A program made the translations under genes and the position numbers. This document shows positions 21,901 through 33,439 of a stretch of DNA of 64,000 nucleotides, one piece after another; positions within the stretch are counted from its first letter, which is position 1; each line of letters begins with the position of its first letter. Source of the stretch: Casuarius casuarius (Eukaryota > Chordata > Aves > Casuariiformes > Casuariidae); assembly GCA_003342895.1 (NCBI GenBank), contig PTFA01000042.1:3847423-3911422 (forward strand). The letters run 5' to 3'. The notes beneath the pieces are model-generated. The model worked only from the letters and a program-made list of their open reading frames with translations. It had not been told where the DNA came from and ran no database searches.

Positions 21901-24900
21901 GCAGCATTGCATTTTAATAGTCACCTTGACACTGATGAAAATGTTCAAATGTTACCTCACATTGTCCTGGGGACCAGGTGGCCTTCCCCTCCCCATTTTT
22001 ACTCAGTTTTCCTTCTTGCAATCACTCGGTTTGTCTGAACAGCTTCCATGGTTTTTTCCTATCCCAACCTCTTCCATTTCTTGCTGCAATTGATCTGGTA
22101 CTTTAGCTGCTTCTCTTAAGCTAAATAATTAGGCCATCACTAGCTTCATCAGCTCTCCCTGCCTAAAGAAACCACAGAGAAAGGCAAAGAAAGATGTATT
22201 TTCTTGCTACCCACCTCCCATTTCTAGTCCATGCAGTTCACAGGCTGGAGAGAAAAAAAACAGCTGAGAAATAGGCATAAAGTGACATTTAAAAAAGAAA
22301 ATTTTAAAGAACTTCATCATTTCAGCTGGGTCAGTGTTTCGTTTCAGGTTGTGATACTTCGATAACTTGGAATTGGTAGGTGCAGAATAGTACTTCAGCC
22401 ACTTCCTAAAGAAATGAGCCTTATCCATCACTCTGTCTGGCCTACTCCCAATCACTTTTAAACTTTTGGCTGGTATTTAGGTTTTTAGAATTGTTTTAGA
22501 ACTTCAGTTACAAGGAAAGGTAGATATATCAGCATTTGACAGTGGAGGGAGGGGGAGTTTCTCCAAAATACTAAGTTCCTACCAGTGTCATGAAAACAAG
22601 CTTGGTAAGTTAACCATGCTACCAGATGCCACAGAACCTATATACAAGATGGAGATGAAAGATACATTCTTTTTCATGAGTACTGCTGCTCCCAAAGTTA
22701 TCCTTTCCTAGTCAAACATTTTTTCAGATAGCCATTTCCCACAAAGTCCATGTGAGGTATCTACAAAAACATTGCTCCTGCTTTGTGTGGAGCCAGCAGT
22801 GTTGTATGCTCTAGTTAAGAGCACAGCCACAGGCTGGATCTGCCTGAGGCACCATATTTGATAGAGGGACCTTCATGTTCAACAACTGTTTTGCTCAGTC
22901 CAGAGTGTGTGGCTATATCCAAAAAGAAAACTGAGTGTAAGAAAACAAAACTGATCACTCATGCTTTTTTAAAAATAAATGATTTAGTTAAATCAGAACA
23001 AAAGACTAAGTGAACAGGCTTTTTCGGTGTCAATCTAGACTTTTTCTCATTTTTGTTTAATTTGAATGAAAAACCATGTACCCTTGCTGCAATGAGCATC
23101 ATGTATACAAAATTTTATACCCATCTACATATGAATTTGTTGAAAAATAGATTCAGACAAGTACAATCTCAGACCCAACACGACTGAAAATATGTCACAC
23201 ACAAAAATGTTTCCATGTCAACAAATAGTAGCTTTCTGTCCTGGAATAAACAATTCAGTAGTGTCTAAACTACCATTTACTATATTATTTCACTTAAGCT
23301 ACATAACAAATGAAATAGGTCTGTAAACTTGTCTGAAAAAAAAAGAATCAAAGGAGTTGTTATGAAATTGCTATAATCGCTATTATCCTTTTCTATAGGG
23401 AAATAGGTAGCAGAAAAAGAATTGTAAGCACTGAAACATTTTGAAAATTGGGTTCAATTTGGCGAATAGGATTTGCCAAAATACTTAATGAGGGAAAAGA
23501 CATTTAATTTCAGACTTTTCAAAATGTGGTGTTTTGTCTGTGAAATACTGAGGTCTAGGAGCTTTTTAGCAATAATCTTAGAATTCAAATTTTCACTCAC
23601 TTTTTCCACGGTAACTTTTTACCTAGTTTTAGAAAATGAATAAAGTTTTTTTTTTTTTAACCTTGCTTTAGAAAATTAATAAAATTGTTCAAATGGATTA
23701 AATAACCCCAAAATGGGGAGTCATATGAAAGATTTTTTAATGGTTATTTTGAGTTAGGCAGGGGTTTGCTGTTTGTTTTTCTTATTCCATTAAGGAGTAT
23801 TTACAGATTTTCTTGATTTGCTCTTAGATGTTTTTTCCCATATTTCTTTCAGTCTGGCTGAAAAAATCCATCATTCACCAGGATTGTTCCTATGCACAAC
23901 TCACTAGATCATCATTTTCCTCTCTAAAACTAAGGTACTGTGAGAGATAACTTGACTTTCCTGAATGAGCAGGAAGATCTGATGGTGCTGGGTTCTTATG
24001 TTATCCCAGCTGGGTAACTTGTAACATCCAGTTTCTGCAAATCTGTTAAGCAATCTTAATGGTATTCGATTCTAGCTGACTGAATTTAGAGCTTAATACA
24101 AAAATAAAATCCCAGTGTGGATTTAAATTTTCTTTCTACAGTATTTATGGGTCTTTCCAGAATAGGCTGAACTGGTATTACATTTTTTTAAATAATTGAG
24201 GTTTTAGATGGTACATTAGCCTTCAGCCAGCATAGCACATATATCTTTACTGGAGCTAGCAAAGCTCAGCATGAATACAAATAATTCAAAGCTTTCGTAG
24301 CCTTTAGATGTCTTGAGAGAAGAGAGTCGTTCTGCTTTTCACATATCCCCTGATTTGTATAGGGAGAAGATCTGCCTCTGAAATGTATGAGCTGTCTTGT
24401 AGGAATTTGCTCATAGACATCAGAAATACAGGTTGCCCTTGTTAGAGCTACTACAGGAAGCAATATACTGGGATGAAATGAGAATTCTGTGTCTTTTGCA
24501 GTCAGGTACATGTAGTGGGACTCACTTAAAGAAATGCTTGATAAAGGAGCTGACCTTTTTAATAGAAAAGAGCTCCTGTGCAGTAAGAAAAGTATTGAGC
24601 CCGTGGAGGAGAGCTTTTGATAAATGAATAGACTGGTAACAAGAACACACTTTCTGTGCATCCAAAAGCAAAATTAAATGGAAAACTGAGATGGTTAAAA
24701 TAGACTGCCTCAGAGCTGCTTTCCATGCATGAAATAAGAGTGGAACATTTGCAAAGAAATTAGGTCGTGTGTTGGAGAGGTTTCTGTTGTTTAGAACTAA
24801 CTCAAGGCTCATTTTGAAGCTGAGGCCAGCGGTGGAAGGGTAACACTTTGCCAGGAATGATACAGAGGTTTGATTGCCCACCCTGGCTGTGGTCTGAATT

Positions 24901-25840
24901 CAAGCGCAATGGGAGCCCACCTGGCAGATTTAAAGGATGTGCCTAATGGCTACATCTACTAATGTTGATGTCCAGTCTTCTTCAATAAAGCCAGCAATTG
25001 CAAGAGATGACTTTCAGATCAGAGCGTGTAAAAGGGCAGAAATGCACATGGATTCATTTTTAATGAAATGACAAAAGCTTTCAAGGGCCTTCACTGGAGG
25101 TCCAATTTGCCCTCCTGGTGTGTGTGTGTTGATGTGGGAACATCAGAGGGTGTGAACAGGCTGGGAGAAAAATGGGGATCCGGCGACCTCAGAGATGTGA
25201 GGGGAAGGCAGGCAGAACAAAATGTCTAGGCTGGGGCATGTTTAAGCAGTCAGAAACAGAAAGCGCAGGCAGACAGCTAGGGAGAAAGGAGGAAGGAGGT
25301 CCTACAGTAAAATATAGAAGGGACCTGATTTGTATTTTGGGGGAGGTGGGAGAAAAATGTTTGCAATGTTCAGACTTATTTGGGTTTGTGTGTAGGATGA
25401 GATTCATTTGCAGCGTTACAGAGAGTATTTGTGTCTCACTCCCTTCAATTTTGGGGGCAAAACAGCTCCTTTGTGCTTGTACTTTCCTTCTCTTTATCCA
25501 TGCATAATAATGGGCCAAGGAAAACAAGGCAAGAGTTTTGTTCAGTGACTTAGACAAAGTCTTACACAAAGTGTCAGACCCAACCCCTTGACTCTCATCT
25601 GGGGCCTCAGCTGATGCTGGATGCCCCAGGACTTGGATATACCAGCTATGAGGACACAAAATCTGCACACTTCCCTGTCATCCCATGACTGGTGAAGATG
25701 AGCCATAATATTCCTTATTTCCCATCTGAGACCTGAGCTGCCAACAGCTGTTTGGCTTCCAAAAATAAAACATGAATAGATGGTAGTCGCACCTCCATTT
25801 TTTCTCTGGGCCGTGAGCTGCCTCCTCAAAGCAGGTGACA
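18921..25840. other. intronic/flanking DNA, no gene recognised
   Basis: Unique, AT-rich sequence. An imperfect tandem duplication of about 40 bp lies at 23612-23690. The open frames at about 19.9-20.3, 21.5-22.1, 24.3-24.9 and 25.2-25.7 kb have no recognisable domains and overlap frames of similar length on the other strand. The AT-rich stretch at about 24.95-25.11 kb lacks repeats and has the look of a conserved non-coding element, which only comparison with other genomes could show. Confidence 0.55.
23612..23690 (+). repeat. imperfect tandem duplication, about 40 bp unit, with T-rich spacer
   Basis: TAACTTTTTACCTAGTTTTA then GAAAATGAATAAAG is followed, after a T-run, by a second copy with TAACCTTGCTTTAG then AAAATTAATAAAAT. 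The copies differ by several substitutions and a length change in the T tract, suggesting an old local duplication. Confidence 0.6.
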
Positions 25841-25842
25841 TC

Positions 25843-26028
25843 ATACTGTACTGTGTGCCTTCTGGTCCCTGCATCTCAGGAGGCCACAGCAGAGCCGGAG
25901 AAGGTACAGAGATGGCAACCAGAGAGGTCAAGGCTGTCCACCAGCTGCCACTCACTGTGAGAGAGGGTAGGAAAACCTAGACTCTTCAGTCTGAACAGGG
26001 AAGGCTGAGAGGGGTGACATGGAGGAGG
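25843..26028 (+). mobile_element. old CR1-like LINE fragment, left part
   Basis: The stretch reads like the end of a CR1 reverse-transcriptase ORF and the start of its 3' region. TGTGCCTTCTGGTCCCTGCA encodes an F-W-S-x-H-L motif, followed by GAGAAGGTACAGAGATGGCA, CTTCAGTCTGAACAGGGAAG and GGCTGAGAGGGGTGACATGG. Frameshifts and stops show it is dead. It is in the opposite orientation to the 18.6 kb copy and appears to belong to an older CR1 subfamily. Confidence 0.7.
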
Positions 26029-26318
26029 TGAATGTGGGATCCTGCAGTACTGGGATGGGCAGGGGGAGGCACTCAATTGTAGGGGCAGACAGCGAGGGAT
26101 TGGACAAGATAGAGTTAAGGAGCCGAAAGCCTTGGGAGGAATAAATAGCAGTATGTAGATAAGGTAGTAGCCGCACGGAATGAGAAGGAGTGATGATGGG
26201 AACATGACCTTCGAGAAAGTACCGATCCGGGCTAGAGCTTATATAAAGGGCTTGCTTGCTTGAATAAAGCTGATTCTGATCCAGCACATTGGAGTCCATG
26301 AATCAGATCACCACACCT
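26029..26318 (+). mobile_element. probable solo LTR of an endogenous retrovirus, inserted in CR1
   Basis: A block of about 290 bp interrupts the CR1-like sequence and has LTR architecture: a TG start (TGAATG or TGTGGG near 26029-26033), a TATA box TATATAAA at 26240-26247, an AATAAA signal at 26263-26268, and a short U5-like end finishing near ACCACA (26315). No primer-binding site, gag, pol or env is seen beside it, so it would be a solo LTR. A hexamer AGGAGG flanks the block (26023-26028 and 26319-26324) and may be a target duplication, but it is low-complexity and does not give a canonical CA end. The family is not identified. Confidence 0.55.
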
Positions 26319-26620
26319 AGGAGGAGATTAGTTTAAAGCAGTCATGAGAAAATATTCCTTTAATAGCAGGTAGTGGGCCTTAGAAACTTTGCTGCCTCAA
26401 GAGGCTGTGGAGTCAGACAATATCAGGAGGTTCAAAAGGGATTTGGCAAACCCCTAGACAAGAAGTCTTTAAATAGACAGTCAAAGGACTGGGCAGGGAT
26501 GTCCTCTTGGACATGGCTAATGCAGGAGCTGGGGATGTGGGAGGAGTATGTGGGGAGTGGACTGCCAGGCTCACATGCTCTCTCTGTTTTGACCCATTAG
26601 GATAAATCCTTTGTTCTTAT
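26319..26620 (+). mobile_element. old CR1-like LINE fragment, right part
   Basis: After the LTR-like block, CR1-type 3' sequence resumes: GGAGATTAGTTTAAAGCAGT, AAATATTCCTTTAATAGCAG, then AGAGGCTGTGGAGTCAGACA and GGAGGTTCAAAAGGGATTTG. These phrases occur in the same order in older CR1 3' UTRs known from reptiles and birds. Some consensus between the left and right parts appears to be missing, so a deletion accompanied or preceded the insertion. The right boundary is approximate. Confidence 0.65.
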
Positions 26621-27390
26621 ACTCTCCCAGCCGTGTAATGCACATCTTTCTCTTTCTGAAGACACCAACTCATCCTCTGAGGTCAGTAAGGGGTTCATAA
26701 GAAGTCAGCAGATGCCAGAAAAGATATTTTATTTCTTTTCTGATAGGATGACTTTGTTGTTCCTATAAATGCCTTGATCAGTTGACATCAGAGGTGCCTG
26801 GGCCCTATTTTACTGCTACGAAACTGTTCCTGAGTTCAAATACAGAGTCTTAGACTTACTTTTTCCAAGCCTTGCTAGTTTCCAAGGAGATCTAACCATG
26901 CAGACAGTCTGCAAAGATGGTAATTAGCCAGCAATGAACAAGATGGACAAGAGATGGAAAAGAACCACTACTCAAAAATCAAAATTTCAAAGCACTTCTG
27001 TCTTTTAATGGCTAGTATGCAGAAGCAATCTGATCAGTTCTTTTCAGACTTTGAAAAAGCATCCTCATTTGCCTTCACAGTATGGTTTTTGTAAACACCT
27101 GGCTTTCAGACTCGTGGCTCAACTGACAAAAGAAAAACTTCCTCAGATTGTTTTGGACATGATATTTTTCAGAATATTCAGCAATTAAAAATAGGATCCA
27201 ATGAATTATTCTGCCTGTCTTTAAATGAGACTTTAAATAAGAGATTAGATTTATTGCTCAGTGTTCAGAAAAGTGGTAGAGTCGTAAGGAAGGAGAAGCA
27301 GAGGCAGGTGCCTTTCGTAAAACATGTTCCTCTTTTTATACTACACAGATATGGCCATTACATGGGATGGGACTTGGATGCGCCTTCGAA

Positions 27391-27421
27391 TAAGGTAGAG
27401 GCAGGATTTGAACTTGGGCTG
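27391..27421 (-). repeat. possible MIR/tRNA-SINE B-box relic
   Basis: The minus strand reads CCCAAGTTCAAATCCTGCCT then CTACC, like the B-box part of a MIR head (GTTCAAATCC followed by a CTCTGCCAC-like sequence). No A box or core domain is recognisable nearby, so this may be chance. Confidence 0.2.
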
Positions 27422-29875
27422 TCCTTTATGCCTGCTGCCTGCCCTGGGTGTTCAGGGTGAGGAAGAGGGAATGAGAGGTAAGAAGGGTATTATCTCTTCC
27501 TGGCTGTCTTGGGAAGTGCACCTGCATTTCTTTATTAATCTAACCCACAAATATAATACTGTTTCTGTATATAGTAGCTGTATTTTCCTCCTTAGGAAAA
27601 ATTTTTAAAAACATTTAGATGAAAAATATTCACAATATTTGACCCCAAACTTTCAGATTAAAAAAAGGAAATGTAAAAGAGCATTTCTTCAATAAATAAG
27701 CATTTTGCCATAAAAATGCCTCTTGCCTGTCTATGCCAGGGCAAGTCTTGTAGTTTTCAGACACATATAGGTGAGTGCTGAAAGAGAAGTTTTAGAAGAA
27801 AAGCCCTTTGCAATCTTAATTGTGGAAGGGTCAGTGTGGCTGAGTTATCCACACATGGTCTGTGGGTAGCAAAGTAGAAAATCCTCCAGTTTACTCTGAC
27901 CTTGTTACTTTGGGAGGTTATATCACTATTGTAAGTTTTATAAGGACTGTATTAAGATTTTGAGCTTGCCTCTAACTTTCACACCTCCCAGGTATCCCAA
28001 TATGGACCTTATTTGTGTTAACAAATGGATATTTATTTCCATCTACACAGAATATGTGGGAGTCATGTGTGAAATGAATAATGAGGACCTGAGATATGTG
28101 GAATACAAAGCAATGAATATGCATTCAGGAAGAGTGGGGGAGACGCACAGGAACCACTTTTTATCCTTATACAAACATAAAAATATCCATCAGATACTCA
28201 GCTCTGAAATGGCGACTAAACCCTTTATTTTGGGGCTGGTACTCCTCCTCCAGTTCGTGTGACATGTCTCTTTCTGGAAGACCAGTATACATGGCTACCT
28301 GAGAGAGATTTTTTTCCTGGCCCGTCCTCAAGCAGGCAACAGGGAGCAGCAGCAGAGCAATAGTTCCTTCTGGCTGATGTGTTTGGCTGTCAACAGGCTG
28401 GAGATAGCCCAAGACTTACTCTTCCTCTGCAGTCAAAGAGAGGAGTGAGTTTATTCCTTACCACTTCCAGAGGGGTCTGAAATGATCAGCAGTACCGAAC
28501 TAAAGTGGAAAAAGCACTGCTTTCTCTAGTCATAGACTGTATCTCTTGCTGGACAGTGTCAGAGGTAGTGAGTAGGACTGAACTGCTCATGTACCCAGTA
28601 CTGGGAAGGAGGCTTGGAAAAGGGTGTTATAATGTGACATTCACTCTTTAGACATTTCTGCTAACGTTGGAACAAAAAAGGCAGTGGCATAAATATTTTT
28701 CCACGTAATAGGAAATATTGGTCTTGCGTTTTTCTTTGTTGTGCACTTACAGGGACCCTAAAGAGTACCTCAGCTGTAGATATCAAGAGGGACCCATAAA
28801 AACTTCTTTGTGGTTTGGTAAATGGGGGATTGGGAACAAGGCTTGTTGCTGCACAGTCATCTAAGCCTTCCAGTGACTTGGTCATTGCTTCTGAAATACA
28901 GAGAATCGCTTACACACCTTCAGAAAGAGAAGGAAAGGTACAGTCACCCACACTGTGTGTTACTTGTGCTGGCAACAAGGAGACTGCAACCCTCTTTCTC
29001 TTTGTTTGATCTTTCTCTTCAGTTTGAGCTCTGACCTGCAGGGAGAGCTGATGCCATGAACTGCCGTAGGACTGCCTCTAGGGCACAACACAACAGTCAC
29101 TACACCTTCACCATGTTACTGTATTTATTATCACCGTCTTCTGATGCAGACCAAGCTGAGCTAGCAACATCTGGCAAGCCATTAATAACAGCTGACTGTG
29201 ATAAATGTCTATTAGTTATGACTGATTTCACCATTTCCTGGCTGACCTGAGCTTAGGCAATCAGACTGTAATACTATTCAACATGTAAATTAAGTACAAG
29301 GTCCTTTTGCAGGGATGCTGCGGTTAAATGGGCAACCTCTTGTCTTTCATCTGTGATCAATTTTAACAAATTGCCTGACTTGCTTGCTTTCACCCTCCCT
29401 CTTGTTTCTCTTGCAATTTCCTTGATTATTTGTTTTTACATTTAGCATTAGTATGCCATGTCTCTATTAAAGCCTCCCTTCAAATCAATAAGGAACAGCA
29501 GTTCCTCACTCATCCTGCCCATCCTCCCACTTATTTAACTATACCGATTTATTGGATCCAGATAAAATAAATAATAGGAATTAAAAATGCAGCTGAATGT
29601 GCTGGTATCTCTGTTTGTGGGAGGAAGCAGTGTGTTAGATCCAATGGGTGTTCTCTCCACAACAGTAAGGGGAAAGGCAGTGCTAAATGCTGTTCACAAA
29701 ATGCCCTTTTCTTTGGCAGGCCAAACTCATTTAATCTGCTATGGTGTTATCCTAGGAACGTCAGTGGAAAGAAGGGTAGTCAGGGATCTCCTGTAACAGA
29801 AGTTATGCAGGAATTGCAAGGTGAAATTCCAAGGGCTGTACTATGCTGGGCATCAGACGTAGTAATTTCAAATTT

Positions 29876-29890
29876 TGACCTTTTTGACCT
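29876..29890 (-). promoter_or_regulatory. perfect DR3 nuclear-receptor response element motif
   Basis: On the minus strand AGGTCA-AAA-AGGTCA is two perfect consensus half-sites in direct orientation with a 3-bp spacer. This is the arrangement preferred by VDR-RXR, and the AA-rich 5' flank also suits ROR or NR4A monomers at each half. It is deep in the region upstream of the KCNJ6 main exon. Function is unproven; the match itself is exact. Confidence 0.35.
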
Positions 29891-32800
29891 TTAAAATAGT
29901 CAGACTCCCTGCATTTGTTGTCCTCCTCCTCCTCATAAAGCTGCCACTGTTTTCAGTCCTTCTGTTCCTCTTAGGATATTATTGCTCTGTTCTCTTCCTA
30001 CTTAAAAATAAAATGAAACTGTTGGCCTCCGGTCAAGTTACAGAATAGCTGGGGTTCGAAGTCACTTCCATCTAGAGATAAGCCCATATTTATAGGAGGG
30101 GAAGTCTACTCTCGATTTTCAAACATAAAGCCAGGGCCAGTGGATAAAGTATAGGACTGGTAAATTAAGGAAACAGAGAAGGGACCTAAGATGTGTTTTG
30201 TGGGGCCCTCTAGGGCAGTCTGTACCTGAAACCTCTCTGTTATGTGCTCTTTGGCTTTAATAAAAGGAAATACACGCGAGTTCCAGCTTTTGACTTGCAC
30301 TTGCTGTTATATTTGGGGGATTACTGGGAAATCTGCTTGGCTTCACTGTGAAGGGCTTGCTGATTCCTGGCAGTCTGACATATTTCAGTCCTTGCAGAGC
30401 TCTTGGGCTCTGGAGGACAGGTCTGAATGGGGGAGGTCAGAGGTGGGGTTTAGCCTTCCTCGTCTTTGATAGCATTAGACAAGTAGGAAGCTGGGTGTCA
30501 GGTGAGAAACCCCTGCGCTGGGCTGGGGCTTGACTGCAAACATTTCAATGCTTGGATACGAGTGGTTGTACTCTCAGAAACTTGTAGCATGCCTGTGCCC
30601 TGTGGAGCCTCTCTGCTCCTGTTACACAGACTCAGAAGCATCCATGTCTTTAGTTACTGCTCATCATCTTCCTTCAAAGACTATGAAGGAACTTCCCCTT
30701 GCTTCATGGTGCAAAATCAAAGGGAAATGCCACTGAAGAAAGGTAGCCTACTATTGATGTAAGTATTCTAATATTCTAAGCGGAATAAGTAATAGGGAAT
30801 AAGCTATTTATGACATCCTATTCCTACTGTGGAGACAAGTAAAAAGATCCTGTTACTGGCTCTCCTAAGACCATCACTGTGTCCTGATTCTCCAGGATCT
30901 CAGTTTCTTATCAGAACGGTGCTCCAGCGGAAGCTGATTTGAGTAGCATTTTCTCCTGTGTTAAGTTTTTGCAGACGCGACTGTTGGAGGGCATGTCCCT
31001 GCTTGTGATTTATATAGTCCTGAACTTGCCAGTTTTTAAAAATTATATAACAGTAAAAGAGGATCCACTAAGTTTAATGGACATGCTGATACTTAGCTTT
31101 AACAGATCCACTTTGATGAAGACAATCAGACTTCCTGCTAATGAAAACTCTAAAGAAACATCTTCTATGCAAAGAAATATTAGGCAACTATTGAAAGCAT
31201 TTCATTTTTTCCAGAGGAAAAAATTCAAATTTTTTCCTTGCAAACACCAATTTGAGAGAAGTCTGCTGATCACTCTGTTGACTAAGGATATTACTAGCAT
31301 TTGCTTAGACTTTATGTTTTCTCCTGTGTATGAAGAGGTGGATGTATGGTGGCTGTTTGGAGTGGAAAAGTGAGATGCTTTGAAAATGGAGAGAGTCTGT
31401 TGTTATTAATGAAAGGATCCACAGAGGGAAAAACTATAAGTAGGGTTTAATAGATGTGGGAGATAATAATACGTTAGTTGCAATGGAATAAAGCAGCAAA
31501 GAAGTCTCAGACAGACTGTGTGCAGGGATTTGTTTTTTATTCCGTCTTACTAGGCTTTTTATCTTCAATAACTTTTCAATCTAAAATACAAGAGAAATAT
31601 AATTGATTTCCAGGTTGCACTGGGATGTCTCTGAATGTTAAAGCCAATTTGGATGTTCTGTTTTCCTTTTCTCCTGTCATTTTTCTTTGCATTTTTATAG
31701 CTCCTTCTGATTTTTAGAGCTTTGTAGCACAGGTTTTGCTTACAGAAATGGTGGAAATGGATACTATCATAGTGTCTAACGTTTTCAAGTTCTCTTCTGA
31801 GTTGTGCACTATTCTTGCGTATTTTTAATAGATTTGTCAAGATGCCAATCTGGCTAATGTAATTTATCAGCTAAAGTGCTTGAACACTCCAAGTTATCAG
31901 ATGTTAAACTCTCCTCACCAAATATGCTAAATAATCCAGCAACTACTGAGCTTTGTACTTGTGGGTAGAAAAGCACAGCTTTGAAAGATTTCTAAATCTC
32001 TAGGCTGTAGATGGTGTTAATCATAGATGAAAAATGAGTAACAGCCAATGAGAAATCAGTGAAGTCATAGCTGAGATACCGGTCCGCCTTTTCAAATACA
32101 GTTTGCTACCCAGACTCTGTCTAAATAATGTCTTCCAGTGTTCCGGACCTAGCATTAAAGTAATTATTCATGCCAAGATAGTTGTTAAAAGTATCAATAT
32201 TACCTCTGCTTTCTACTGTGGAATCTGTCAGCCTGCTATAGCATTTCAGATGAGGTAGTTGGCAGATTTATATCAAGCACTAGCCTAGTGCATGCACTAT
32301 AAATCCAGATACCTCCTCCTCCTCTAGTACTGTGCTAAGTAGTTATTTTTCAGTAAAAAGATTCTCCCTTCACTCCCACAAGCTCTGTCTTCTTTTTTCC
32401 ACTTTGATATTTTTGAAACTCGGCCCTGCCCCCAAAAGCTCTGACACTGAGGACTTTTGACTGAAGTTAAACAGGATGTTAAACAGGCTCAAGTAGACGT
32501 GCAATGCTGCATTTCGAACTGAGGTAGGTACCAAGGCAGAAGAAGAGGTCTGAATGCAAAACTGTCAGAAACCAAAAGGTTGAAAATTACATTGGAGAAA
32601 TGCAAAGCTGAGACATTTGGATTTTTGTTTTTGTTGAGATTCCCTCCCTTGGTAAATAGTCCAAAGCAATGGAGAACTTGTGACATAATCTCCATTCTTG
32701 AAGACTCCTTTTTTTTGCCATTACTCTAAAGAAAAAGGGAACATAGGAAAACCCAAATAATTGCCTGTGAAGAGGTTGCTAAGAAGGGAGAGCAGCAGCC

Positions 32801-33405
32801 TCTGCCATGCAGAGGATAAGAGCTCAGCCCTGTGGCCCATGGACAGAGAACATACTCAAAACTACACCTGGCCATGTAGTTCCTTTTGGGATGTTACCTG
32901 GCAAGAGCAAGAATGGCATTTGTCAGGGTGAGGGCAAGTCTTGTGATCTGAAACCCTTGTCTCTAAAATTGAAGGTTCACTCTAGCATTACTAATTTTTC
33001 CTTAACATCTCTCCTGTTTCCTCTTTCTTAGGCAGCATTTCTTTTTTTTTTTTAAGCTTTGTCTCATGGGACCTTAAAGAGATAAAACCTTTCCTACTGT
33101 GAAATTAAGCAGTCAATTTTTTGACATCACTACAGTCTTATTAACTGTGACTTTAATGGTTTTTTTTTTTTTCCCAGAGTCTTTCCTTAAAGTTTTGTGT
33201 TCTCAAGCACATCCAGTGCTTTTCTTCTGTTACAGCTTCTAGCACTACCAAACCTGGTTAGTTGTGTAGGTCTACAAATGCATTCACTGCAGAACATAGA
33301 ATCTGAACTGCAATTTCCATGGTAGCGGTAAGATTATTCTTGGGAATAAATGTATGTTTTCTTTGTTAAACCAAAACAGCATTCTATCACTTTGCATTTG
33401 TTCCT

Positions 33406-33406
33406 C

Positions 33407-33439
<33 letters not shown>
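33406..33439 (+). repeat. (CTTTT)n microsatellite running into T13
   Basis: Four CTTTT units followed by C and a 13-T run. Several short open frames on both strands traverse it and are artefacts of the repeat (Lys/Glu-rich or Phe/Leu/Ser-rich). Confidence 0.9.

Noticed and set aside
30040..30065. GGTTCGAAGTC as a tRNA B box
   Set aside because: No A box or cloverleaf can be drawn upstream at suitable spacing.
30060..30300. Possible LTR (TATTTATAGG and AATAAAAGG)
   Set aside because: Signals are weak and widely spaced, with no TG...CA ends or flanking duplication. It is compatible with chance in AT-rich DNA.
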